Notes: a model not told the origin generated them from the letters alone. DNA of 61,139 nt from Pseudomonas sp. B6002 (GCF_013385985.1 NZ_JACAOY010000011.1:1-61139); one strand, 5' to 3'; shown: positions 19,766 through 29,093, counted from the stretch's first letter. Translations and numbers: made by a program.

Positions 19766-21169
19766 TTATTGTGCGTTGACCACCGCATTGCCTTTGCGAA
19801 CCCGCAACCGGTAGGCCACATAAATAATCCCCACCCACACCGGCATCGCATACACCGACTCGCTGATGCCCGGAATCGCCAGCATCACGCTGATGATCAT
19901 CACCATGAACGCCAGGCACAGGTAGTTGCTGAACGGGAACCAGAAGGTCTTGAACGACGGGGTCACGCCTTGCTGGCCCATGGCTTTGCGGAACTTGATG
20001 TGGGTGATGCTGATCAGCGCCCAGTTGATCATCAGCGAGGCAACCACCAGCGCGAACAACAGCTCCAGCGCGCTTTTCGGTGCCACGTAGTTGACCACCA
20101 CGCACAGCATCGTCACCAACGCCGAAATCGCCAGGGCGCGGATCGGCACGCCTTGCTTGTTCAGCTTCATCAGCGATTTCGGTGCATCGCCTTGCTCGGC
20201 CAGGCCGAACAGCATGCGGCTGTTGCAGTACACGCCGCTGTTGTACACCGACAGCGCCGCGGTCAGTACCACGAAGTTGAGGATGTGCGCGGCGGTGTCG
20301 TTACCGATCAGCGAGAAGATCTGCACAAACGGGCTGCCGCTGTAGGCATCGCCCGACGCGCCGAGGGTTTGCAGCAGTTGGTCCCATGGGTACAGCGACA
20401 GCAGCACGGTCAGGGCGCCGACGTAGAAAATCAGGATGCGGTAGACCACCTGATTGATCGCCTTCGGGATCACCTTGCGTGGCTCGCTGGCCTCGGCCGC
20501 AGTAATGCCCACCAGCTCCAGGCCGCCGAACGAGAACATGATGAACGCCATGGACATCAACAGCCCCATGCCGCCATTGGGGAAGAATCCGCCGTGGCTC
20601 CACAGGTTGCTGACGGTCGCTTGCGGGCCACCGGTGCCGCTGAACAGCAGGTAGCAGCCGAGCACGATCATGCCGACAATCGCCACCACCTTGATGATCG
20701 CGAACCAGAACTCGGCCTCACCGAAGAACTTCACGTTCAGGGTGTTGATCAGGTTCACGGCCACAAAGAACACCAGCGCACTGACCCAGGTCGGGATCTC
20801 CGGCCACCAGAACTGGATGTACTTGCCCACCGCCGTCAGTTCGGCCATGCCCACCAGGACGTAGAGCACCCAGTAGTTCCAACCCGCCAGGAAGCCTGCG
20901 TAGCCGCCCCAGTATTTGTGGGCGAAGTGGCTGAAGGAACCGGCCACCGGCTCTTCGACGATCATCTCGCCGAGCTGGCGCATGATCAGGAACGCGATGA
21001 AGCCGGCAATCGCGTAACCCAGGATCATCGACGGCCCCGCCGACTTGAGTACCCCGGCCGAGCCGAGGAACAACCCCGTACCAATCGCCCCTCCCAAGGC
21101 GATCAGCTGAATATGCCGGTTCTTCAGGCCACGCTTGAGGCCTACCGGGTTAACCATGTCATCCGCCAT
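19766..21169 (-). CDS. Aromatic amino acid permease (AroP/PheP type, APC family)
   Basis: This protein of about 467 residues and 12 membrane helices belongs to the amino acid-polyamine-organocation family. The N-terminus LKNRHIQLIALGGAIGTGLF is the family signature, and EMIVEEPVAGSF and ITAAEASEPRKVIPKAINQV match the AAT subfamily. The start at 21169 was preferred because AGGGA lies 7 bases upstream; an ATG two codons earlier is in frame. Beside kynBA and antABC it is probably a tryptophan or other aromatic amino acid importer. Substrate is inferred from context. Confidence 0.85.
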   Translation of the reverse strand: MADDMVNPVGLKRGLKNRHIQLIALGGAIGTGLFLGSAGVLKSAGPSMILGYAIAGFIAFLIMRQLGEMIVEEPVAGSFSHFAHKYWGGYAGFLAGWNYWVLYVLVGMAELTAVGKYIQFWWPEIPTWVSALVFFVAVNLINTLNVKFFGEAEFWFAIIKVVAIVGMIVLGCYLLFSGTGGPQATVSNLWSHGGFFPNGGMGLLMSMAFIMFSFGGLELVGITAAEASEPRKVIPKAINQVVYRILIFYVGALTVLLSLYPWDQLLQTLGASGDAYSGSPFVQIFSLIGNDTAAHILNFVVLTAALSVYNSGVYCNSRMLFGLAEQGDAPKSLMKLNKQGVPIRALAISALVTMLCVVVNYVAPKSALELLFALVVASLMINWALISITHIKFRKAMGQQGVTPSFKTFWFPFSNYLCLAFMVMIISVMLAIPGISESVYAMPVWVGIIYVAYRLRVRKGNAVVNAQ

Positions 21170-21238
21170 TAACATTCCCTTCTACTTGTTTTTCTTAGGG
21201 TAAGTGCACGCGCAGCTGCCCCTCAGAAGTACTGAGGG

Positions 21239-22246
21239 TCAGATATTACTCTGCGTAAACTTTTCGTAATACAGCTGAACGCCATCAAGTGCCTGATCCG
21301 CCAGCCATTGTTGGACGGATTCGACCATTGGAGGGGGGCCGCACAGGTACATATCTGCCGAACTGTCCCGCCATTCGGCCACCTCGAAATGCTCGGTGAG
21401 GTAGCCGCGCTTGCCGGGCCAGTCTTCGGCGGGCGCGCTGAGCACCTCGGTGTAGCGAAAGCCCGCGATTTTCGAAGCATAGGCCTGGATGCGCGCCGCT
21501 TCGCACAAGTCTTCGGCACCCCGCACGCCGTAATACAGGTGAACGGGGTGGTCGCAGCCGTTGGCGGCCAGTTCGTCGAGCATGCCCAGCAAGGCCGACA
21601 GCCCGGTTCCACCGGCCACCAGCACCAGCGGCTTGGTCACGTGGCGCAAGTAAAACGCGCCCAGCGGGGCTTCGATCAACAGCTCATCGCCCACCTGGCA
21701 GCGTTTGCGCAGGTAGTTGCTCATCACCCCGTCGGGCAGCAGGCGCACCAGGAACTGCAGGTGATTCCCCGGCAGGTTGGCGAAGGAGTACGACCGCCAA
21801 CTGTCCGTGCCTGGCACCGACAGGCGTGCATATTGGCCGGGCAGAAAATCCAGGGCCTGTTCCAACTGCACCTGCAGGATCGCCGTGCTGGCCGACACCT
21901 GCTCCACCGCGCTCACGGTGCCCCTTACCTGCACGGGCCCCGGCGCATTGCAAAGGCTTGAGTCGAAGTCGAAATAGAACGTCGCGTCGGACTTCACCCG
22001 CGTCTGGCAACTGAGCATCTTGCGCTGCTGCAGGTCGAGGCTGGACAGGGCTTCTTCGTCGACATAATCCTGGGTGTAATCGCCGCTCTCGCAGCGCCCC
22101 TGGCAGGTGCCGCACACGCCTTCGCGGCAATCCAGCGGGATCTTGATGCCATTGCGCAGCGCCGCATCCAGCAGGACTTCATTGGCGCCCACCGGAAGAA
22201 ACAGGGTCTTGCCATCGGCAAAACTGAAGGCCACTTTATGATTCAT
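21239..22246 (-). CDS. antC: Anthranilate 1,2-dioxygenase electron-transfer component
   Basis: AntC passes electrons from NADH through FAD and a 2Fe-2S centre to the AntAB oxygenase. The 335-aa protein has a plant-type ferredoxin domain with cysteines 40, 45, 48 and 80 (CREGVCGTC), then the FAD motif RSYSFANLPG and the nucleotide-binding VLVAGGTGLSALLGML. It is third in antABC. A 117-base gap containing a REPIN separates it from antB, unlike the overlapping antA-antB pair. Confidence 0.93.
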   Translation of the reverse strand: MNHKVAFSFADGKTLFLPVGANEVLLDAALRNGIKIPLDCREGVCGTCQGRCESGDYTQDYVDEEALSSLDLQQRKMLSCQTRVKSDATFYFDFDSSLCNAPGPVQVRGTVSAVEQVSASTAILQVQLEQALDFLPGQYARLSVPGTDSWRSYSFANLPGNHLQFLVRLLPDGVMSNYLRKRCQVGDELLIEAPLGAFYLRHVTKPLVLVAGGTGLSALLGMLDELAANGCDHPVHLYYGVRGAEDLCEAARIQAYASKIAGFRYTEVLSAPAEDWPGKRGYLTEHFEVAEWRDSSADMYLCGPPPMVESVQQWLADQALDGVQLYYEKFTQSNI

Positions 22247-22273
22247 CCACCATTCTCCATGGATTCGATAACT

Positions 22274-22359
22274 GTAGGAGCTGGCTTGCCAGCGATAGCG
22301 GTCTGGCGGGCGGCAGTGCTCAACAGGTCAGACGCCATCGCCGGCAAGCCGGCTCCTAC
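22274..22359. repeat. REP/REPIN within the ant operon (antB-antC gap)
   Basis: GTAGGAGCTGGCTTGCCAGC on the left and its near-complement GCCGGCAAGCCGGCTCCTAC on the right are two slightly different halves. It sits between antB and antC inside the transcription unit, where it could affect mRNA stability. Confidence 0.88.
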
Positions 22360-22363
22360 AGGG

Positions 22364-22855
22364 TCAGAGGTGATAGAAGTCGAGCACCGAGTTGATGGTG
22401 TCGTTGAGCAGCAGCGTATGCTTGCGGGTGATCAACCAGCTGTCGCCATCGGGCTTGAGGCGGTACGTGGCATGCCCGTAGAACTGCTCCGACGTGGCCA
22501 GGCGATAGAACAGCGTGTGCCAGTTCAACTTCACCTCCAGCGTTCCATCCACCTGCTCGGCAATGCGCACGTTGTTGATCAGGTGCAAAGTGCGCGGCAT
22601 CGGCGTGGCTGACGCGGCTTTGCCGGTGCGCAAACGAAATACACGGTCTTCCAGGCCCGAGCGGTTGGCGTAGTAAATCAACGACATTTCGCGCTTGGGG
22701 TCGCGGGTGTAGACGTGCTCCGAGTCCCACTGCGGCAGGTGGAATTCACTCTGCGGGTCGAACAGCTGCACATAGGCGTCCCAGTCCTGGGCATCACACA
22801 GCTCGGCCTTGCGATAGAAGAACTGCTCGATCCGATACTGCAATTGGGCGTTCAT
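22364..22855 (-). CDS. antB: Anthranilate 1,2-dioxygenase small subunit
   Basis: The 163-aa beta subunit of the ring-hydroxylating dioxygenase folds as an alpha+beta cone of the SnoaL/scytalone dehydratase type and supports the alpha subunit without cofactor. Visible signatures are IEQFFYRKAELCDAQDWDAY and the C-terminal DSWLITRKHTLLLNDTINSV. Its start codon shares one base with the antA stop (TAATG), so the two subunits are coupled. Confidence 0.94.
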   Translation of the reverse strand: MNAQLQYRIEQFFYRKAELCDAQDWDAYVQLFDPQSEFHLPQWDSEHVYTRDPKREMSLIYYANRSGLEDRVFRLRTGKAASATPMPRTLHLINNVRIAEQVDGTLEVKLNWHTLFYRLATSEQFYGHATYRLKPDGDSWLITRKHTLLLNDTINSVLDFYHL

Positions 22856-24246
22856 TACTCCACCTCCCGCAGTGTCAGCGCTTGCTTGTCGAGGCCTTTG
22901 AGCAGGAACTGCTGCCAGTTGCGGTGCTGGTTCACATACAGGCCTTCGTGGGTGAATTCGGTGCCGGTCATGGCCGGTTGAATGCCGATGGCTTCGCTGT
23001 TGGGCGTGGGCCCGGTCTCCCAGCGATGGCTGCCGCGCGAGATATCGCTCCAGCGCTCCAGGCGGCCCTGGAAACCGCGCTGGGCTTCGCGAAACTCCAC
23101 CAGGTCATCCGGCGTGCCCATGCCCGAGACGTTGAAGAAATCCTCGAACTGGCGGATACGGTTTTCGCGGTCGGCGTCGGACTCGTTCTTGACCCCCAGG
23201 CACTGGCTGATGATCTCGGTCTTGTTCCACGCCACCGGGCGGATGATGCGCAGTTGCGAGCTGATCTGGTCGAGAAAGAACAAGCTCGGGTAGATGTTCA
23301 GGTTGCGCAGGCGGTGCATCATCCACTCGGCCTTCTGCTGGCCGTGTTCCTCTACCAAGCGCGGCATGATGGTGGCGTAGCCGGAGCGCACGCTCGGGTT
23401 GGGCATGTCGCTGAACAACAGGCTGTGGCCGTTGTTGAACGCAAACCAGCCGTCATCGGTGTTTGCGTCGCCCGCGCCGAGCTTGCTGTAGTCCAGGGTG
23501 CTGCCAGCGCCTGTGCCGTTCTCGGTGTTGACCTGCTGGCGGTGCTGCACCGTGGCCACGTAGTTGTAGTGCACGGTGCTGACGTGATAACCGTCCAGGC
23601 CGTTCTCGTTTTGCAGCTTCCAGTTGCCGTCGTAGGTGTAGGCGGATTTGCCCGGCAGCACTTCCAGTTCGCCGGTGGCGGACTGGGCGACCATCATGTC
23701 GAAAAACACTTTGGCATCGCCGAGGAAGTCTTCCAGGCTGTCGGTGCCGTTGACGTCCAGGCTGATAAACACAAAACCTTTGTAGCTCTCGATGCGGGCC
23801 TTTTTCAGGCCGCGCGTGGCTTTGTCGAAACCTTCCGGGTACTCCTCCGGTGCCTTGACCTTCACCAGCCGGCCGTCGCTCTTGTAGCACCAGGCGTGGA
23901 ACGGGCAGGTAAAGGTCGATTGGTTGCCCTTGCCGACCCGCGTCAGGGTGGTGCCGCGATGCTGGCAGGCGTTGATCAGCGCATTGAGCCGGCCTTCGCC
24001 ATCACGGGTGATGATCATCGGCTGGCGCCCGGCGCGCATCGTCACGAAGTCGTGGGGGTTGGCCAATTCGCTTTCGTGGCAGGCGTAGATCCAGTTCTTT
24101 TCGAAGATCAGTTCCATCTCCAGGTCGAACAACTCCGGCTCGGTGAACATGTCCCGGGCGATGCGGAACACTTCATCCTCCGGGCGAAAATCCAGACAAC
24201 CTTCGATAAACGTTTTCCACTGCTCGACGCTTCTTGCACCACTCAT
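22855..24246 (-). CDS. antA: Anthranilate 1,2-dioxygenase large subunit
   Basis: AntA is the catalytic subunit converting anthranilate to catechol with loss of CO2 and ammonia. The 463-aa protein has the Rieske motif C94-x-H96-x17-C114-x2-H117 and the mononuclear iron site GLDGYHVSTVHYN near residue 205. The ATG at 24246 (MSGARSVEQW) was taken as start; a GTG three codons upstream is also possible. antABC is transcribed away from antR across a 327-base gap. Confidence 0.96.
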   Translation of the reverse strand: MSGARSVEQWKTFIEGCLDFRPEDEVFRIARDMFTEPELFDLEMELIFEKNWIYACHESELANPHDFVTMRAGRQPMIITRDGEGRLNALINACQHRGTTLTRVGKGNQSTFTCPFHAWCYKSDGRLVKVKAPEEYPEGFDKATRGLKKARIESYKGFVFISLDVNGTDSLEDFLGDAKVFFDMMVAQSATGELEVLPGKSAYTYDGNWKLQNENGLDGYHVSTVHYNYVATVQHRQQVNTENGTGAGSTLDYSKLGAGDANTDDGWFAFNNGHSLLFSDMPNPSVRSGYATIMPRLVEEHGQQKAEWMMHRLRNLNIYPSLFFLDQISSQLRIIRPVAWNKTEIISQCLGVKNESDADRENRIRQFEDFFNVSGMGTPDDLVEFREAQRGFQGRLERWSDISRGSHRWETGPTPNSEAIGIQPAMTGTEFTHEGLYVNQHRNWQQFLLKGLDKQALTLREVE

Positions 24247-24345
24247 GGGAGGCACCTTTTTTGATCAGGGCTAATCGGTGGTTCATTAGAGGGGGCGGGG
24301 CAGGGCGCGGGCTATCCGCTAAATGGGCGAACCTGCGCCGGAAAG

Positions 24346-24370
24346 TTGGGCCGCAAAATTGGGCAGCAAA
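24346..24370. promoter_or_regulatory. Tandem TTGGGCnGCAAA repeats between antA and antR
   Basis: TTGGGCCGCAAA (24346-24357) and TTGGGCAGCAAA (24359-24370) are direct repeats with a 13-base period in the 327-base divergent gap. No other gene-like feature is seen there. They are a candidate site for AntR, although AraC-family half-sites are usually about 21 bases apart, so the assignment is tentative. Confidence 0.4.
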
Positions 24371-24573
24371 TACCCAACCCGGTGCAGGGCGGTGACGGGA
24401 TGCGCTACTGTCTTGCGGGGCAAAGGGCGCGCAAACCGGCGACTTATCCACATAGTCGATCGTTGCTATCCACTCAGTGGCCATGGGGCGGGTGTGGCGC
24501 ATAACTTGCTGTCGAACAATAACGACGCGCCGACAGAGCGTGCAAAAAGCCTAACCGCCGTGGGTGCACCTTG

Positions 24574-25566
24574 ATGAGTAGCCATACACGCGAAATCCAT
24601 ATTCAACGCTTTGACCTGGAAGGTGCCTGCAGCTGGATGTCCGGCATTTGTGGGCCGCACCGGCTGGCGACGTCCACGCCCGAACGCCTGCGCTTTCACC
24701 ACAGTGCCAATGTGTTCAAGTCCCGCGCCACCACCTTGGGCGTGATCGAATACGGCACCGACGTGACCATCGACATTGAAGACGCCGAACACTTCAGCAG
24801 CTACAGCCTGAGCCTGCCGCTGGTGGGCGAACAGGAACTGAGCAAGAACGGTGAGCGCCTGAGTTCCAACCGCGACCAAGGCGTGATCCTCTCGCCCAAT
24901 GAGCATCAGGTGCTGGCCATCTCTGGCGACTGTCGCAAGTTGCAGGTGGTGATCACCCGCGCGGCGATGAGCGAAACGCTGGAAGGTTTGCTGCAACGAC
25001 CGATCGAGGCACCGCTGCGGTTCGAGTCGGTGATGGATGCAGTGGACGGCGCGTCGGCGTCGTGGTGGCGCATGGCGCGTTACTTCATTGCAGAGCTGGA
25101 GCGCAGCAGCGAGTTATATGAGCAGGCCGCGTTTACCCGAGACCTGGAAAGCTCGCTGATCAAGGGGTTGATCCTGGCGCAGCCGAACAACTACTCCGAA
25201 GAGCTGCGCGACGTGCTCGGTGTGAAGCTGCCGCACTATCTGATTCGGGCGCGTCAATACTTGCATGACAACGCCCGCGAAGCGGTGTGCCTGGAAGACT
25301 TGGAAGCTGTCTCCGGGGTCACGCGCTTCAAGCTGTTTGATGCCTTTCGCAAGTACTTCGCGCTGTCGCCCATGGCGTATTTGAAGAAGCATCGGTTGGG
25401 TGCGGTGCGCCAGGAGATTCTCGAGCAAGGCTCCACGCGCACCATCTCCGAAATTGCCCTGGGGTGGGGGTTTACGCACCTGGGGCGGTTCTCCGCGGAG
25501 TACCGCAAGTTGTTCGATGAATCCCCCAGCCAAACCTTGCAGCGCAAGCGCTTGCGCAGCCTTTGA
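24574..25566 (+). CDS. antR: AraC-family activator of the ant operon
   Basis: The 330-aa protein has an N-terminal AraC-binding-like effector domain and a C-terminal AraC double helix-turn-helix (CLEDLEAVSGVTRFKLFDAF, then ISEIALGWGFTHLGRFSAEY). AntR of P. aeruginosa activates antABC in response to anthranilate; divergent position next to antA supports the same role. The ATG at 24574 was preferred to the adjoining TTG. The helix-turn-helix is complete. Confidence 0.92.
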   Translation: MSSHTREIHIQRFDLEGACSWMSGICGPHRLATSTPERLRFHHSANVFKSRATTLGVIEYGTDVTIDIEDAEHFSSYSLSLPLVGEQELSKNGERLSSNRDQGVILSPNEHQVLAISGDCRKLQVVITRAAMSETLEGLLQRPIEAPLRFESVMDAVDGASASWWRMARYFIAELERSSELYEQAAFTRDLESSLIKGLILAQPNNYSEELRDVLGVKLPHYLIRARQYLHDNAREAVCLEDLEAVSGVTRFKLFDAFRKYFALSPMAYLKKHRLGAVRQEILEQGSTRTISEIALGWGFTHLGRFSAEYRKLFDESPSQTLQRKRLRSL

Positions 25567-25584
25567 TCCCCATGAAGATCCAAA

Positions 25585-25656
25585 TGTGGGAGCTGGCTTG
25601 CCTGCGATGACGGTAGTGCAGACACCACCGCTATCGCAGGCAAGCCAGCTCCCACA
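25585..25656. repeat. REP/REPIN palindrome (class CTGGCTTGCCTGCGAT)
   Basis: TGTGGGAGCTGGCTTGCCTG and its inverted copy lie between the convergent antR and catR genes. Confidence 0.92.
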
Positions 25657-25681
25657 GGGGATTTGTGGTGTTTGGGAGGAA

Positions 25682-26557
25682 TCAGATCAATTCTTCCACC
25701 AGTTGCAGGCAATGATTCAGCCCAGGCGACTGGTCATTCACCCGTCGGCTGAGAATGATCGGCGAGGTTGCCGTGGCCTCCACAATCGGCGTATACCCGA
25801 TGTCCGCACGGTGCAGCACCTGCACCGACGCCGGCACCAGCGTCACGCCCATCCCCGCGCCCACCAGCCCGATGGCGGTCTGCAATTCGTTGGTCCACTG
25901 CGCCACTTTGAGGCTCAGGCCGTGGGCGTCGAACAGCGCGATCACATGGTCGGCATAACTGGGTCGTGGGTTACCGGGGTAGAGCACAATGGGTTCGGCG
26001 GCCAATTGGGCGAGGGTGGCCGGCGCCTCCAGCAACGGGTGGCCGGCGGGCAGCACGGCCACCAGTCGATCTTCCACCAGCACGCGCTGGACAATGGCTG
26101 GGTCGTCGATGCGAATCCGCCCGAACCCTACATCAATGCGTCCGGCCTTGAGCGCTTCGACCTGCTGCAAGGTGGTCATTTCCGACAGCCCCAGCTCCAG
26201 TTCCAGCGCCTCATGGGTGCGCAGGCGACGGATCAGTTCCGGCAGCACGCCGTACAGGGTCGACGGCGCAAAGCCGATGCCCAGCCAGGTCTTTTCGCCC
26301 TGGCCAATGCGGCGCGTGTTGTCGCAGACCTTGTTCAACTGCTCCAGCAACACATTGGCATGTTCGTAGAAAAACCGCCCGGCCTCGGTCAGCCGCAGCG
26401 GCCGGCCGCGTTCGAGCAGGATGACCCCCAATTCGTCCTCCAATTGCTGGATCTGCCGGCTCAACGGCGGCTGGGCGATGTGCAGGCGTTCGGCGGCGCG
26501 GGTGAAGTTGAGGGTTTCACCCAGCACCTGGAAATAGCGCAGATGACGCAGCTCCAT
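25682..26557 (-). CDS. catR: LysR-family activator of catBCA
   Basis: CatR is the muconate-responsive LysR activator of catechol genes. The 291-aa protein begins MELRHLRYFQVLGETLNFTR, typical of the CatR/BenM/ClcR branch, with PPLSRQIQQLE as recognition helix. The ATG at 26557 was chosen; upstream codons run antisense through catB. It is divergent from catB across 114 bases that contain a matching palindrome. Confidence 0.94.
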   Translation of the reverse strand: MELRHLRYFQVLGETLNFTRAAERLHIAQPPLSRQIQQLEDELGVILLERGRPLRLTEAGRFFYEHANVLLEQLNKVCDNTRRIGQGEKTWLGIGFAPSTLYGVLPELIRRLRTHEALELELGLSEMTTLQQVEALKAGRIDVGFGRIRIDDPAIVQRVLVEDRLVAVLPAGHPLLEAPATLAQLAAEPIVLYPGNPRPSYADHVIALFDAHGLSLKVAQWTNELQTAIGLVGAGMGVTLVPASVQVLHRADIGYTPIVEATATSPIILSRRVNDQSPGLNHCLQLVEELI

Positions 26558-26570
26558 GACGGCTCCTTTC

Positions 26571-26585
26571 ATACCTTTAGGGTAT
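26571..26585. promoter_or_regulatory. CatR operator (ATACC-N5-GGTAT)
   Basis: A perfect interrupted palindrome ATACC-TTTAG-GGTAT of the LysR T-N11-A type lies 13 bases upstream of catR and 87 bases upstream of catB. This is the placement of the CatR recognition site that both represses catR and activates catBCA in P. putida. Confidence 0.75.
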
Positions 26586-26671
26586 TGCTCAAGACCCATT
26601 CTATATTGGAAGCCTTTAAAGATACGGCACAGAATCGGCTCAAACCTAAAAAGAACCCAACGGGTATAGCC

Positions 26672-27799
26672 ATGCCGATTTGCGCCATCGAGTCGATCGA
26701 GACGATCATCGTCGACCTTCCTACCATTCGCCCGCACAAGCTGGCGATGCACACGATGCAAAACCAGACGCTGGTGATCATCCGCCTGCGTTGCGCCGAC
26801 GGCATTGAAGGCATCGGCGAAGCCACCACCATCGGCGGCCTGAGCTACGGCAACGAAAGCCCCGACAGCATCAAGATCAACATCGACCGCCACTTTGCCC
26901 CGCTGCTGATCGGCCAGGACGCCAGCAACATCAACGCGGCCATGTTGCGCCTGGAGCGCAGCATCCGTGGCAACACCTTTGCCAAGTCCGGGATCGAAAG
27001 CGCCTTGCTCGATGCCTTGGGCAAGCGCCTCAACCTGCCGGTCAGCGAACTGCTCGGCGGTCGCGTACGCGATGCCTTGCCGGTGGCCTGGACCCTGGCC
27101 AGCGGCAACACCGAAAAGGACATTGCCGAAGCCGAAAAGATGCTCGACCTGCGCCGCCACCGCATCTTCAAGTTGAAGATCGGCGCCGGTGACGTCAGCC
27201 AGGACTTGGCCCATGTGATCACGATCAAAAAAGCCCTGGGCGATCGCGCCAGCGTGCGGGTCGACGTCAACCAGGCGTGGGATGAAGCCGTCGCCCTGCG
27301 CGCGTGCAAGGTGTTGGGTGACAACGGCATCGACCTGATCGAACAACCGATCTCGCGCAACAACCGTGGCGGCATGGCACGGCTCAACCTGTCGAGCCCG
27401 GCGCCGATCATGGCCGATGAGTCCATCGAGTGTGTCGAGGATGCCTTCAACCTGGCCCGCGAAGGTGCGGCCTCGGTGTTCGCCCTCAAGATCGCCAAGA
27501 ACGGCGGCCCGCGCGCTGTGTTACGCACCGCCGCAATTGCCGAAGCGGCGGGCATTGGCCTGTACGGCGGCACCATGCTCGAAGGCGGCATCGGCACGCT
27601 GGCCTCGGCCCATGCCTTCCTCACGCTGAACAAACTGGCGTGGGACACCGAGCTGTTCGGCCCGTTGCTGCTCACCGAAGACATCCTCGTCGAGCCACCG
27701 GTTTACCGCGATTTCCAGCTGCACGTTTCCACCGCCCCGGGCCTGGGCCTGGCCATCGATGAAGAGCGCCTGGCGTTCTTCCGTCGTGACAAACACTAA
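26672..27799 (+). CDS. catB: Muconate cycloisomerase
   Basis: CatB converts cis,cis-muconate to muconolactone. The 375-aa enolase-superfamily enzyme shows the catalytic KxK in FKLKIGAG near residues 166-169, metal ligands in RVDVNQAWD (near 195) and DLIEQPISRNN (near 225), and the second acid/base lysine in FALKIAKNGG near 272. The ATG at 26672 (MPICAIESIE) gives the usual length. It is the first gene of catBCA. Confidence 0.96.
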   Translation: MPICAIESIETIIVDLPTIRPHKLAMHTMQNQTLVIIRLRCADGIEGIGEATTIGGLSYGNESPDSIKINIDRHFAPLLIGQDASNINAAMLRLERSIRGNTFAKSGIESALLDALGKRLNLPVSELLGGRVRDALPVAWTLASGNTEKDIAEAEKMLDLRRHRIFKLKIGAGDVSQDLAHVITIKKALGDRASVRVDVNQAWDEAVALRACKVLGDNGIDLIEQPISRNNRGGMARLNLSSPAPIMADESIECVEDAFNLAREGAASVFALKIAKNGGPRAVLRTAAIAEAAGIGLYGGTMLEGGIGTLASAHAFLTLNKLAWDTELFGPLLLTEDILVEPPVYRDFQLHVSTAPGLGLAIDEERLAFFRRDKH

Positions 27800-27811
27800 G
27801 AGGCGCCTGCC

Positions 27812-28102
27812 ATGTTGTTCCACGTAAAAATGACCGTGAACCTGCCGCTCGACATGAACCCGGAGCGCGCCGCTGGCCTCAAGGCCGAAGAAAAAGCCCT
27901 GGCCCAGCGGCTGCAACAGGAAGGCAAATGGCGCCATTTGTGGCGCATCGCCGGGCACTACGCCAACTACAGCGTGTTCGATGTCGACAGCGTGCAGGAC
28001 CTGCACGACCTGCTGATGCAACTGCCGCTGTTCCCCTACATGGCCATCGAAGTGAATGCCCTGTGCCGGCACCCTTCGTCGATCCATGAGGACGACCGTT
28101 AA
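27812..28102 (+). CDS. catC: Muconolactone delta-isomerase
   Basis: CatC isomerises muconolactone to beta-ketoadipate enol-lactone. The 96-aa protein starts MLFHVKMTVNLPLDM and is the full family length. Typical stretches are WRHLWRIAGHYANYSVFDV and LPLFPYMAIEVNALCRHPSS. It starts 12 bases after catB and 41 bases before catA, so the three are one operon. Confidence 0.96.
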   Translation: MLFHVKMTVNLPLDMNPERAAGLKAEEKALAQRLQQEGKWRHLWRIAGHYANYSVFDVDSVQDLHDLLMQLPLFPYMAIEVNALCRHPSSIHEDDR

Positions 28103-28143
28103 GCCTGCTTCAACACTAATAACTACAAGATGAGGATTGCACC

Positions 28144-29073
28144 ATGTCCATCCGACTGTCCCAGACTGCCCATGCCCAACAGTTTCTCGAAGAAGCCAGC
28201 GGCAACCTCAACGACGGTGGCAACCCGCGTACCAAGGCGCTGATCTACCGGATCCTGCGCGATACCGTGAACATCATCGAAGACCTGGAAGTGACCCCGG
28301 AAGAGTTCTGGAAGGCGGTCAACTACCTCAACGAACTGGGCAAGCATCAGGAAGCCGGTTTGCTCGCGGCCGGCCTGGGACTGGAGCATTACCTGGATTT
28401 GTTGATGGACGCTGCCGACGAAGAAGCCGGTAAATCCGGCGGTACACCGCGTACCATCGAGGGCCCGTTGTATGTGGCTGGGGCGCCTTTGTCGAAATAC
28501 GAGGCACGCCTGGACGACGGCACTGACGCGGCGGTGCCGCTGTTCATGCGCGGGCAGGTGCGCGACACGCATGGCAAGCCATTGGCCGGGGCGATTGTGG
28601 ATGTGTGGCAGGCCAACACGGGCGGCACTTACTCTTGGTTCGACCCGACGCAATCGGAGTTCAACCTGCGTCGGCGCATCGAAACCGATGCCCAGGGCAA
28701 CTACCGTTTTCGCAGCATCGTGCCGTCGGGCTACGGCTGCCCACCGACCGGCCCGACCCAGCAGTTACTCGATCAACTGGGGCGCCACGGGCAGCGGCCG
28801 GCGCACATTCACTTCTTCATTTCGGCGCCTGGGCATCGACACCTGACCACGCAGATCAACCTGTCGGATGACCCGTACCTGCATGATGATTTCGCCTACG
28901 CGACGCGGGATGAATTGATTGCTGAAATCCGCTTCAGTGACGATCAGCAGCTGGCGCGGGAGTTCGGTGTGGAAGGGCGATTTGCGCAGATCGATTTTGA
29001 CTTTGAATTGCAGGCCTCGGCGGCACCGGTCGAGCAAAAACGCATGCAGCGCGTGCGCGCCCTCGAAGACTGA
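28144..29073 (+). CDS. catA: Catechol 1,2-dioxygenase (intradiol)
   Basis: CatA cleaves catechol between the hydroxyls to cis,cis-muconate. The 309-aa protein carries all four Fe(III) ligands of the family: Tyr163 (GTYSWFDP), Tyr197 (VPSGYGCP), His221 and His223 (PAHIHFF). The N-terminal helical linker used for dimerisation is present. It is last in catBCA and followed by a REPIN. Its substrate comes from AntABC encoded 5 kb away. Confidence 0.96.
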   Translation: MSIRLSQTAHAQQFLEEASGNLNDGGNPRTKALIYRILRDTVNIIEDLEVTPEEFWKAVNYLNELGKHQEAGLLAAGLGLEHYLDLLMDAADEEAGKSGGTPRTIEGPLYVAGAPLSKYEARLDDGTDAAVPLFMRGQVRDTHGKPLAGAIVDVWQANTGGTYSWFDPTQSEFNLRRRIETDAQGNYRFRSIVPSGYGCPPTGPTQQLLDQLGRHGQRPAHIHFFISAPGHRHLTTQINLSDDPYLHDDFAYATRDELIAEIRFSDDQQLAREFGVEGRFAQIDFDFELQASAAPVEQKRMQRVRALED

Positions 29074-29093
29074 ACAACGAACACGCTTCAACA

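Noticed and set aside
19694-21172. 492-codon open frame antisense to the aromatic permease
   Set aside because: It starts in a REP and mirrors a membrane protein gene; the His/Arg/Gln-rich product is typical of a complementary-strand artefact.
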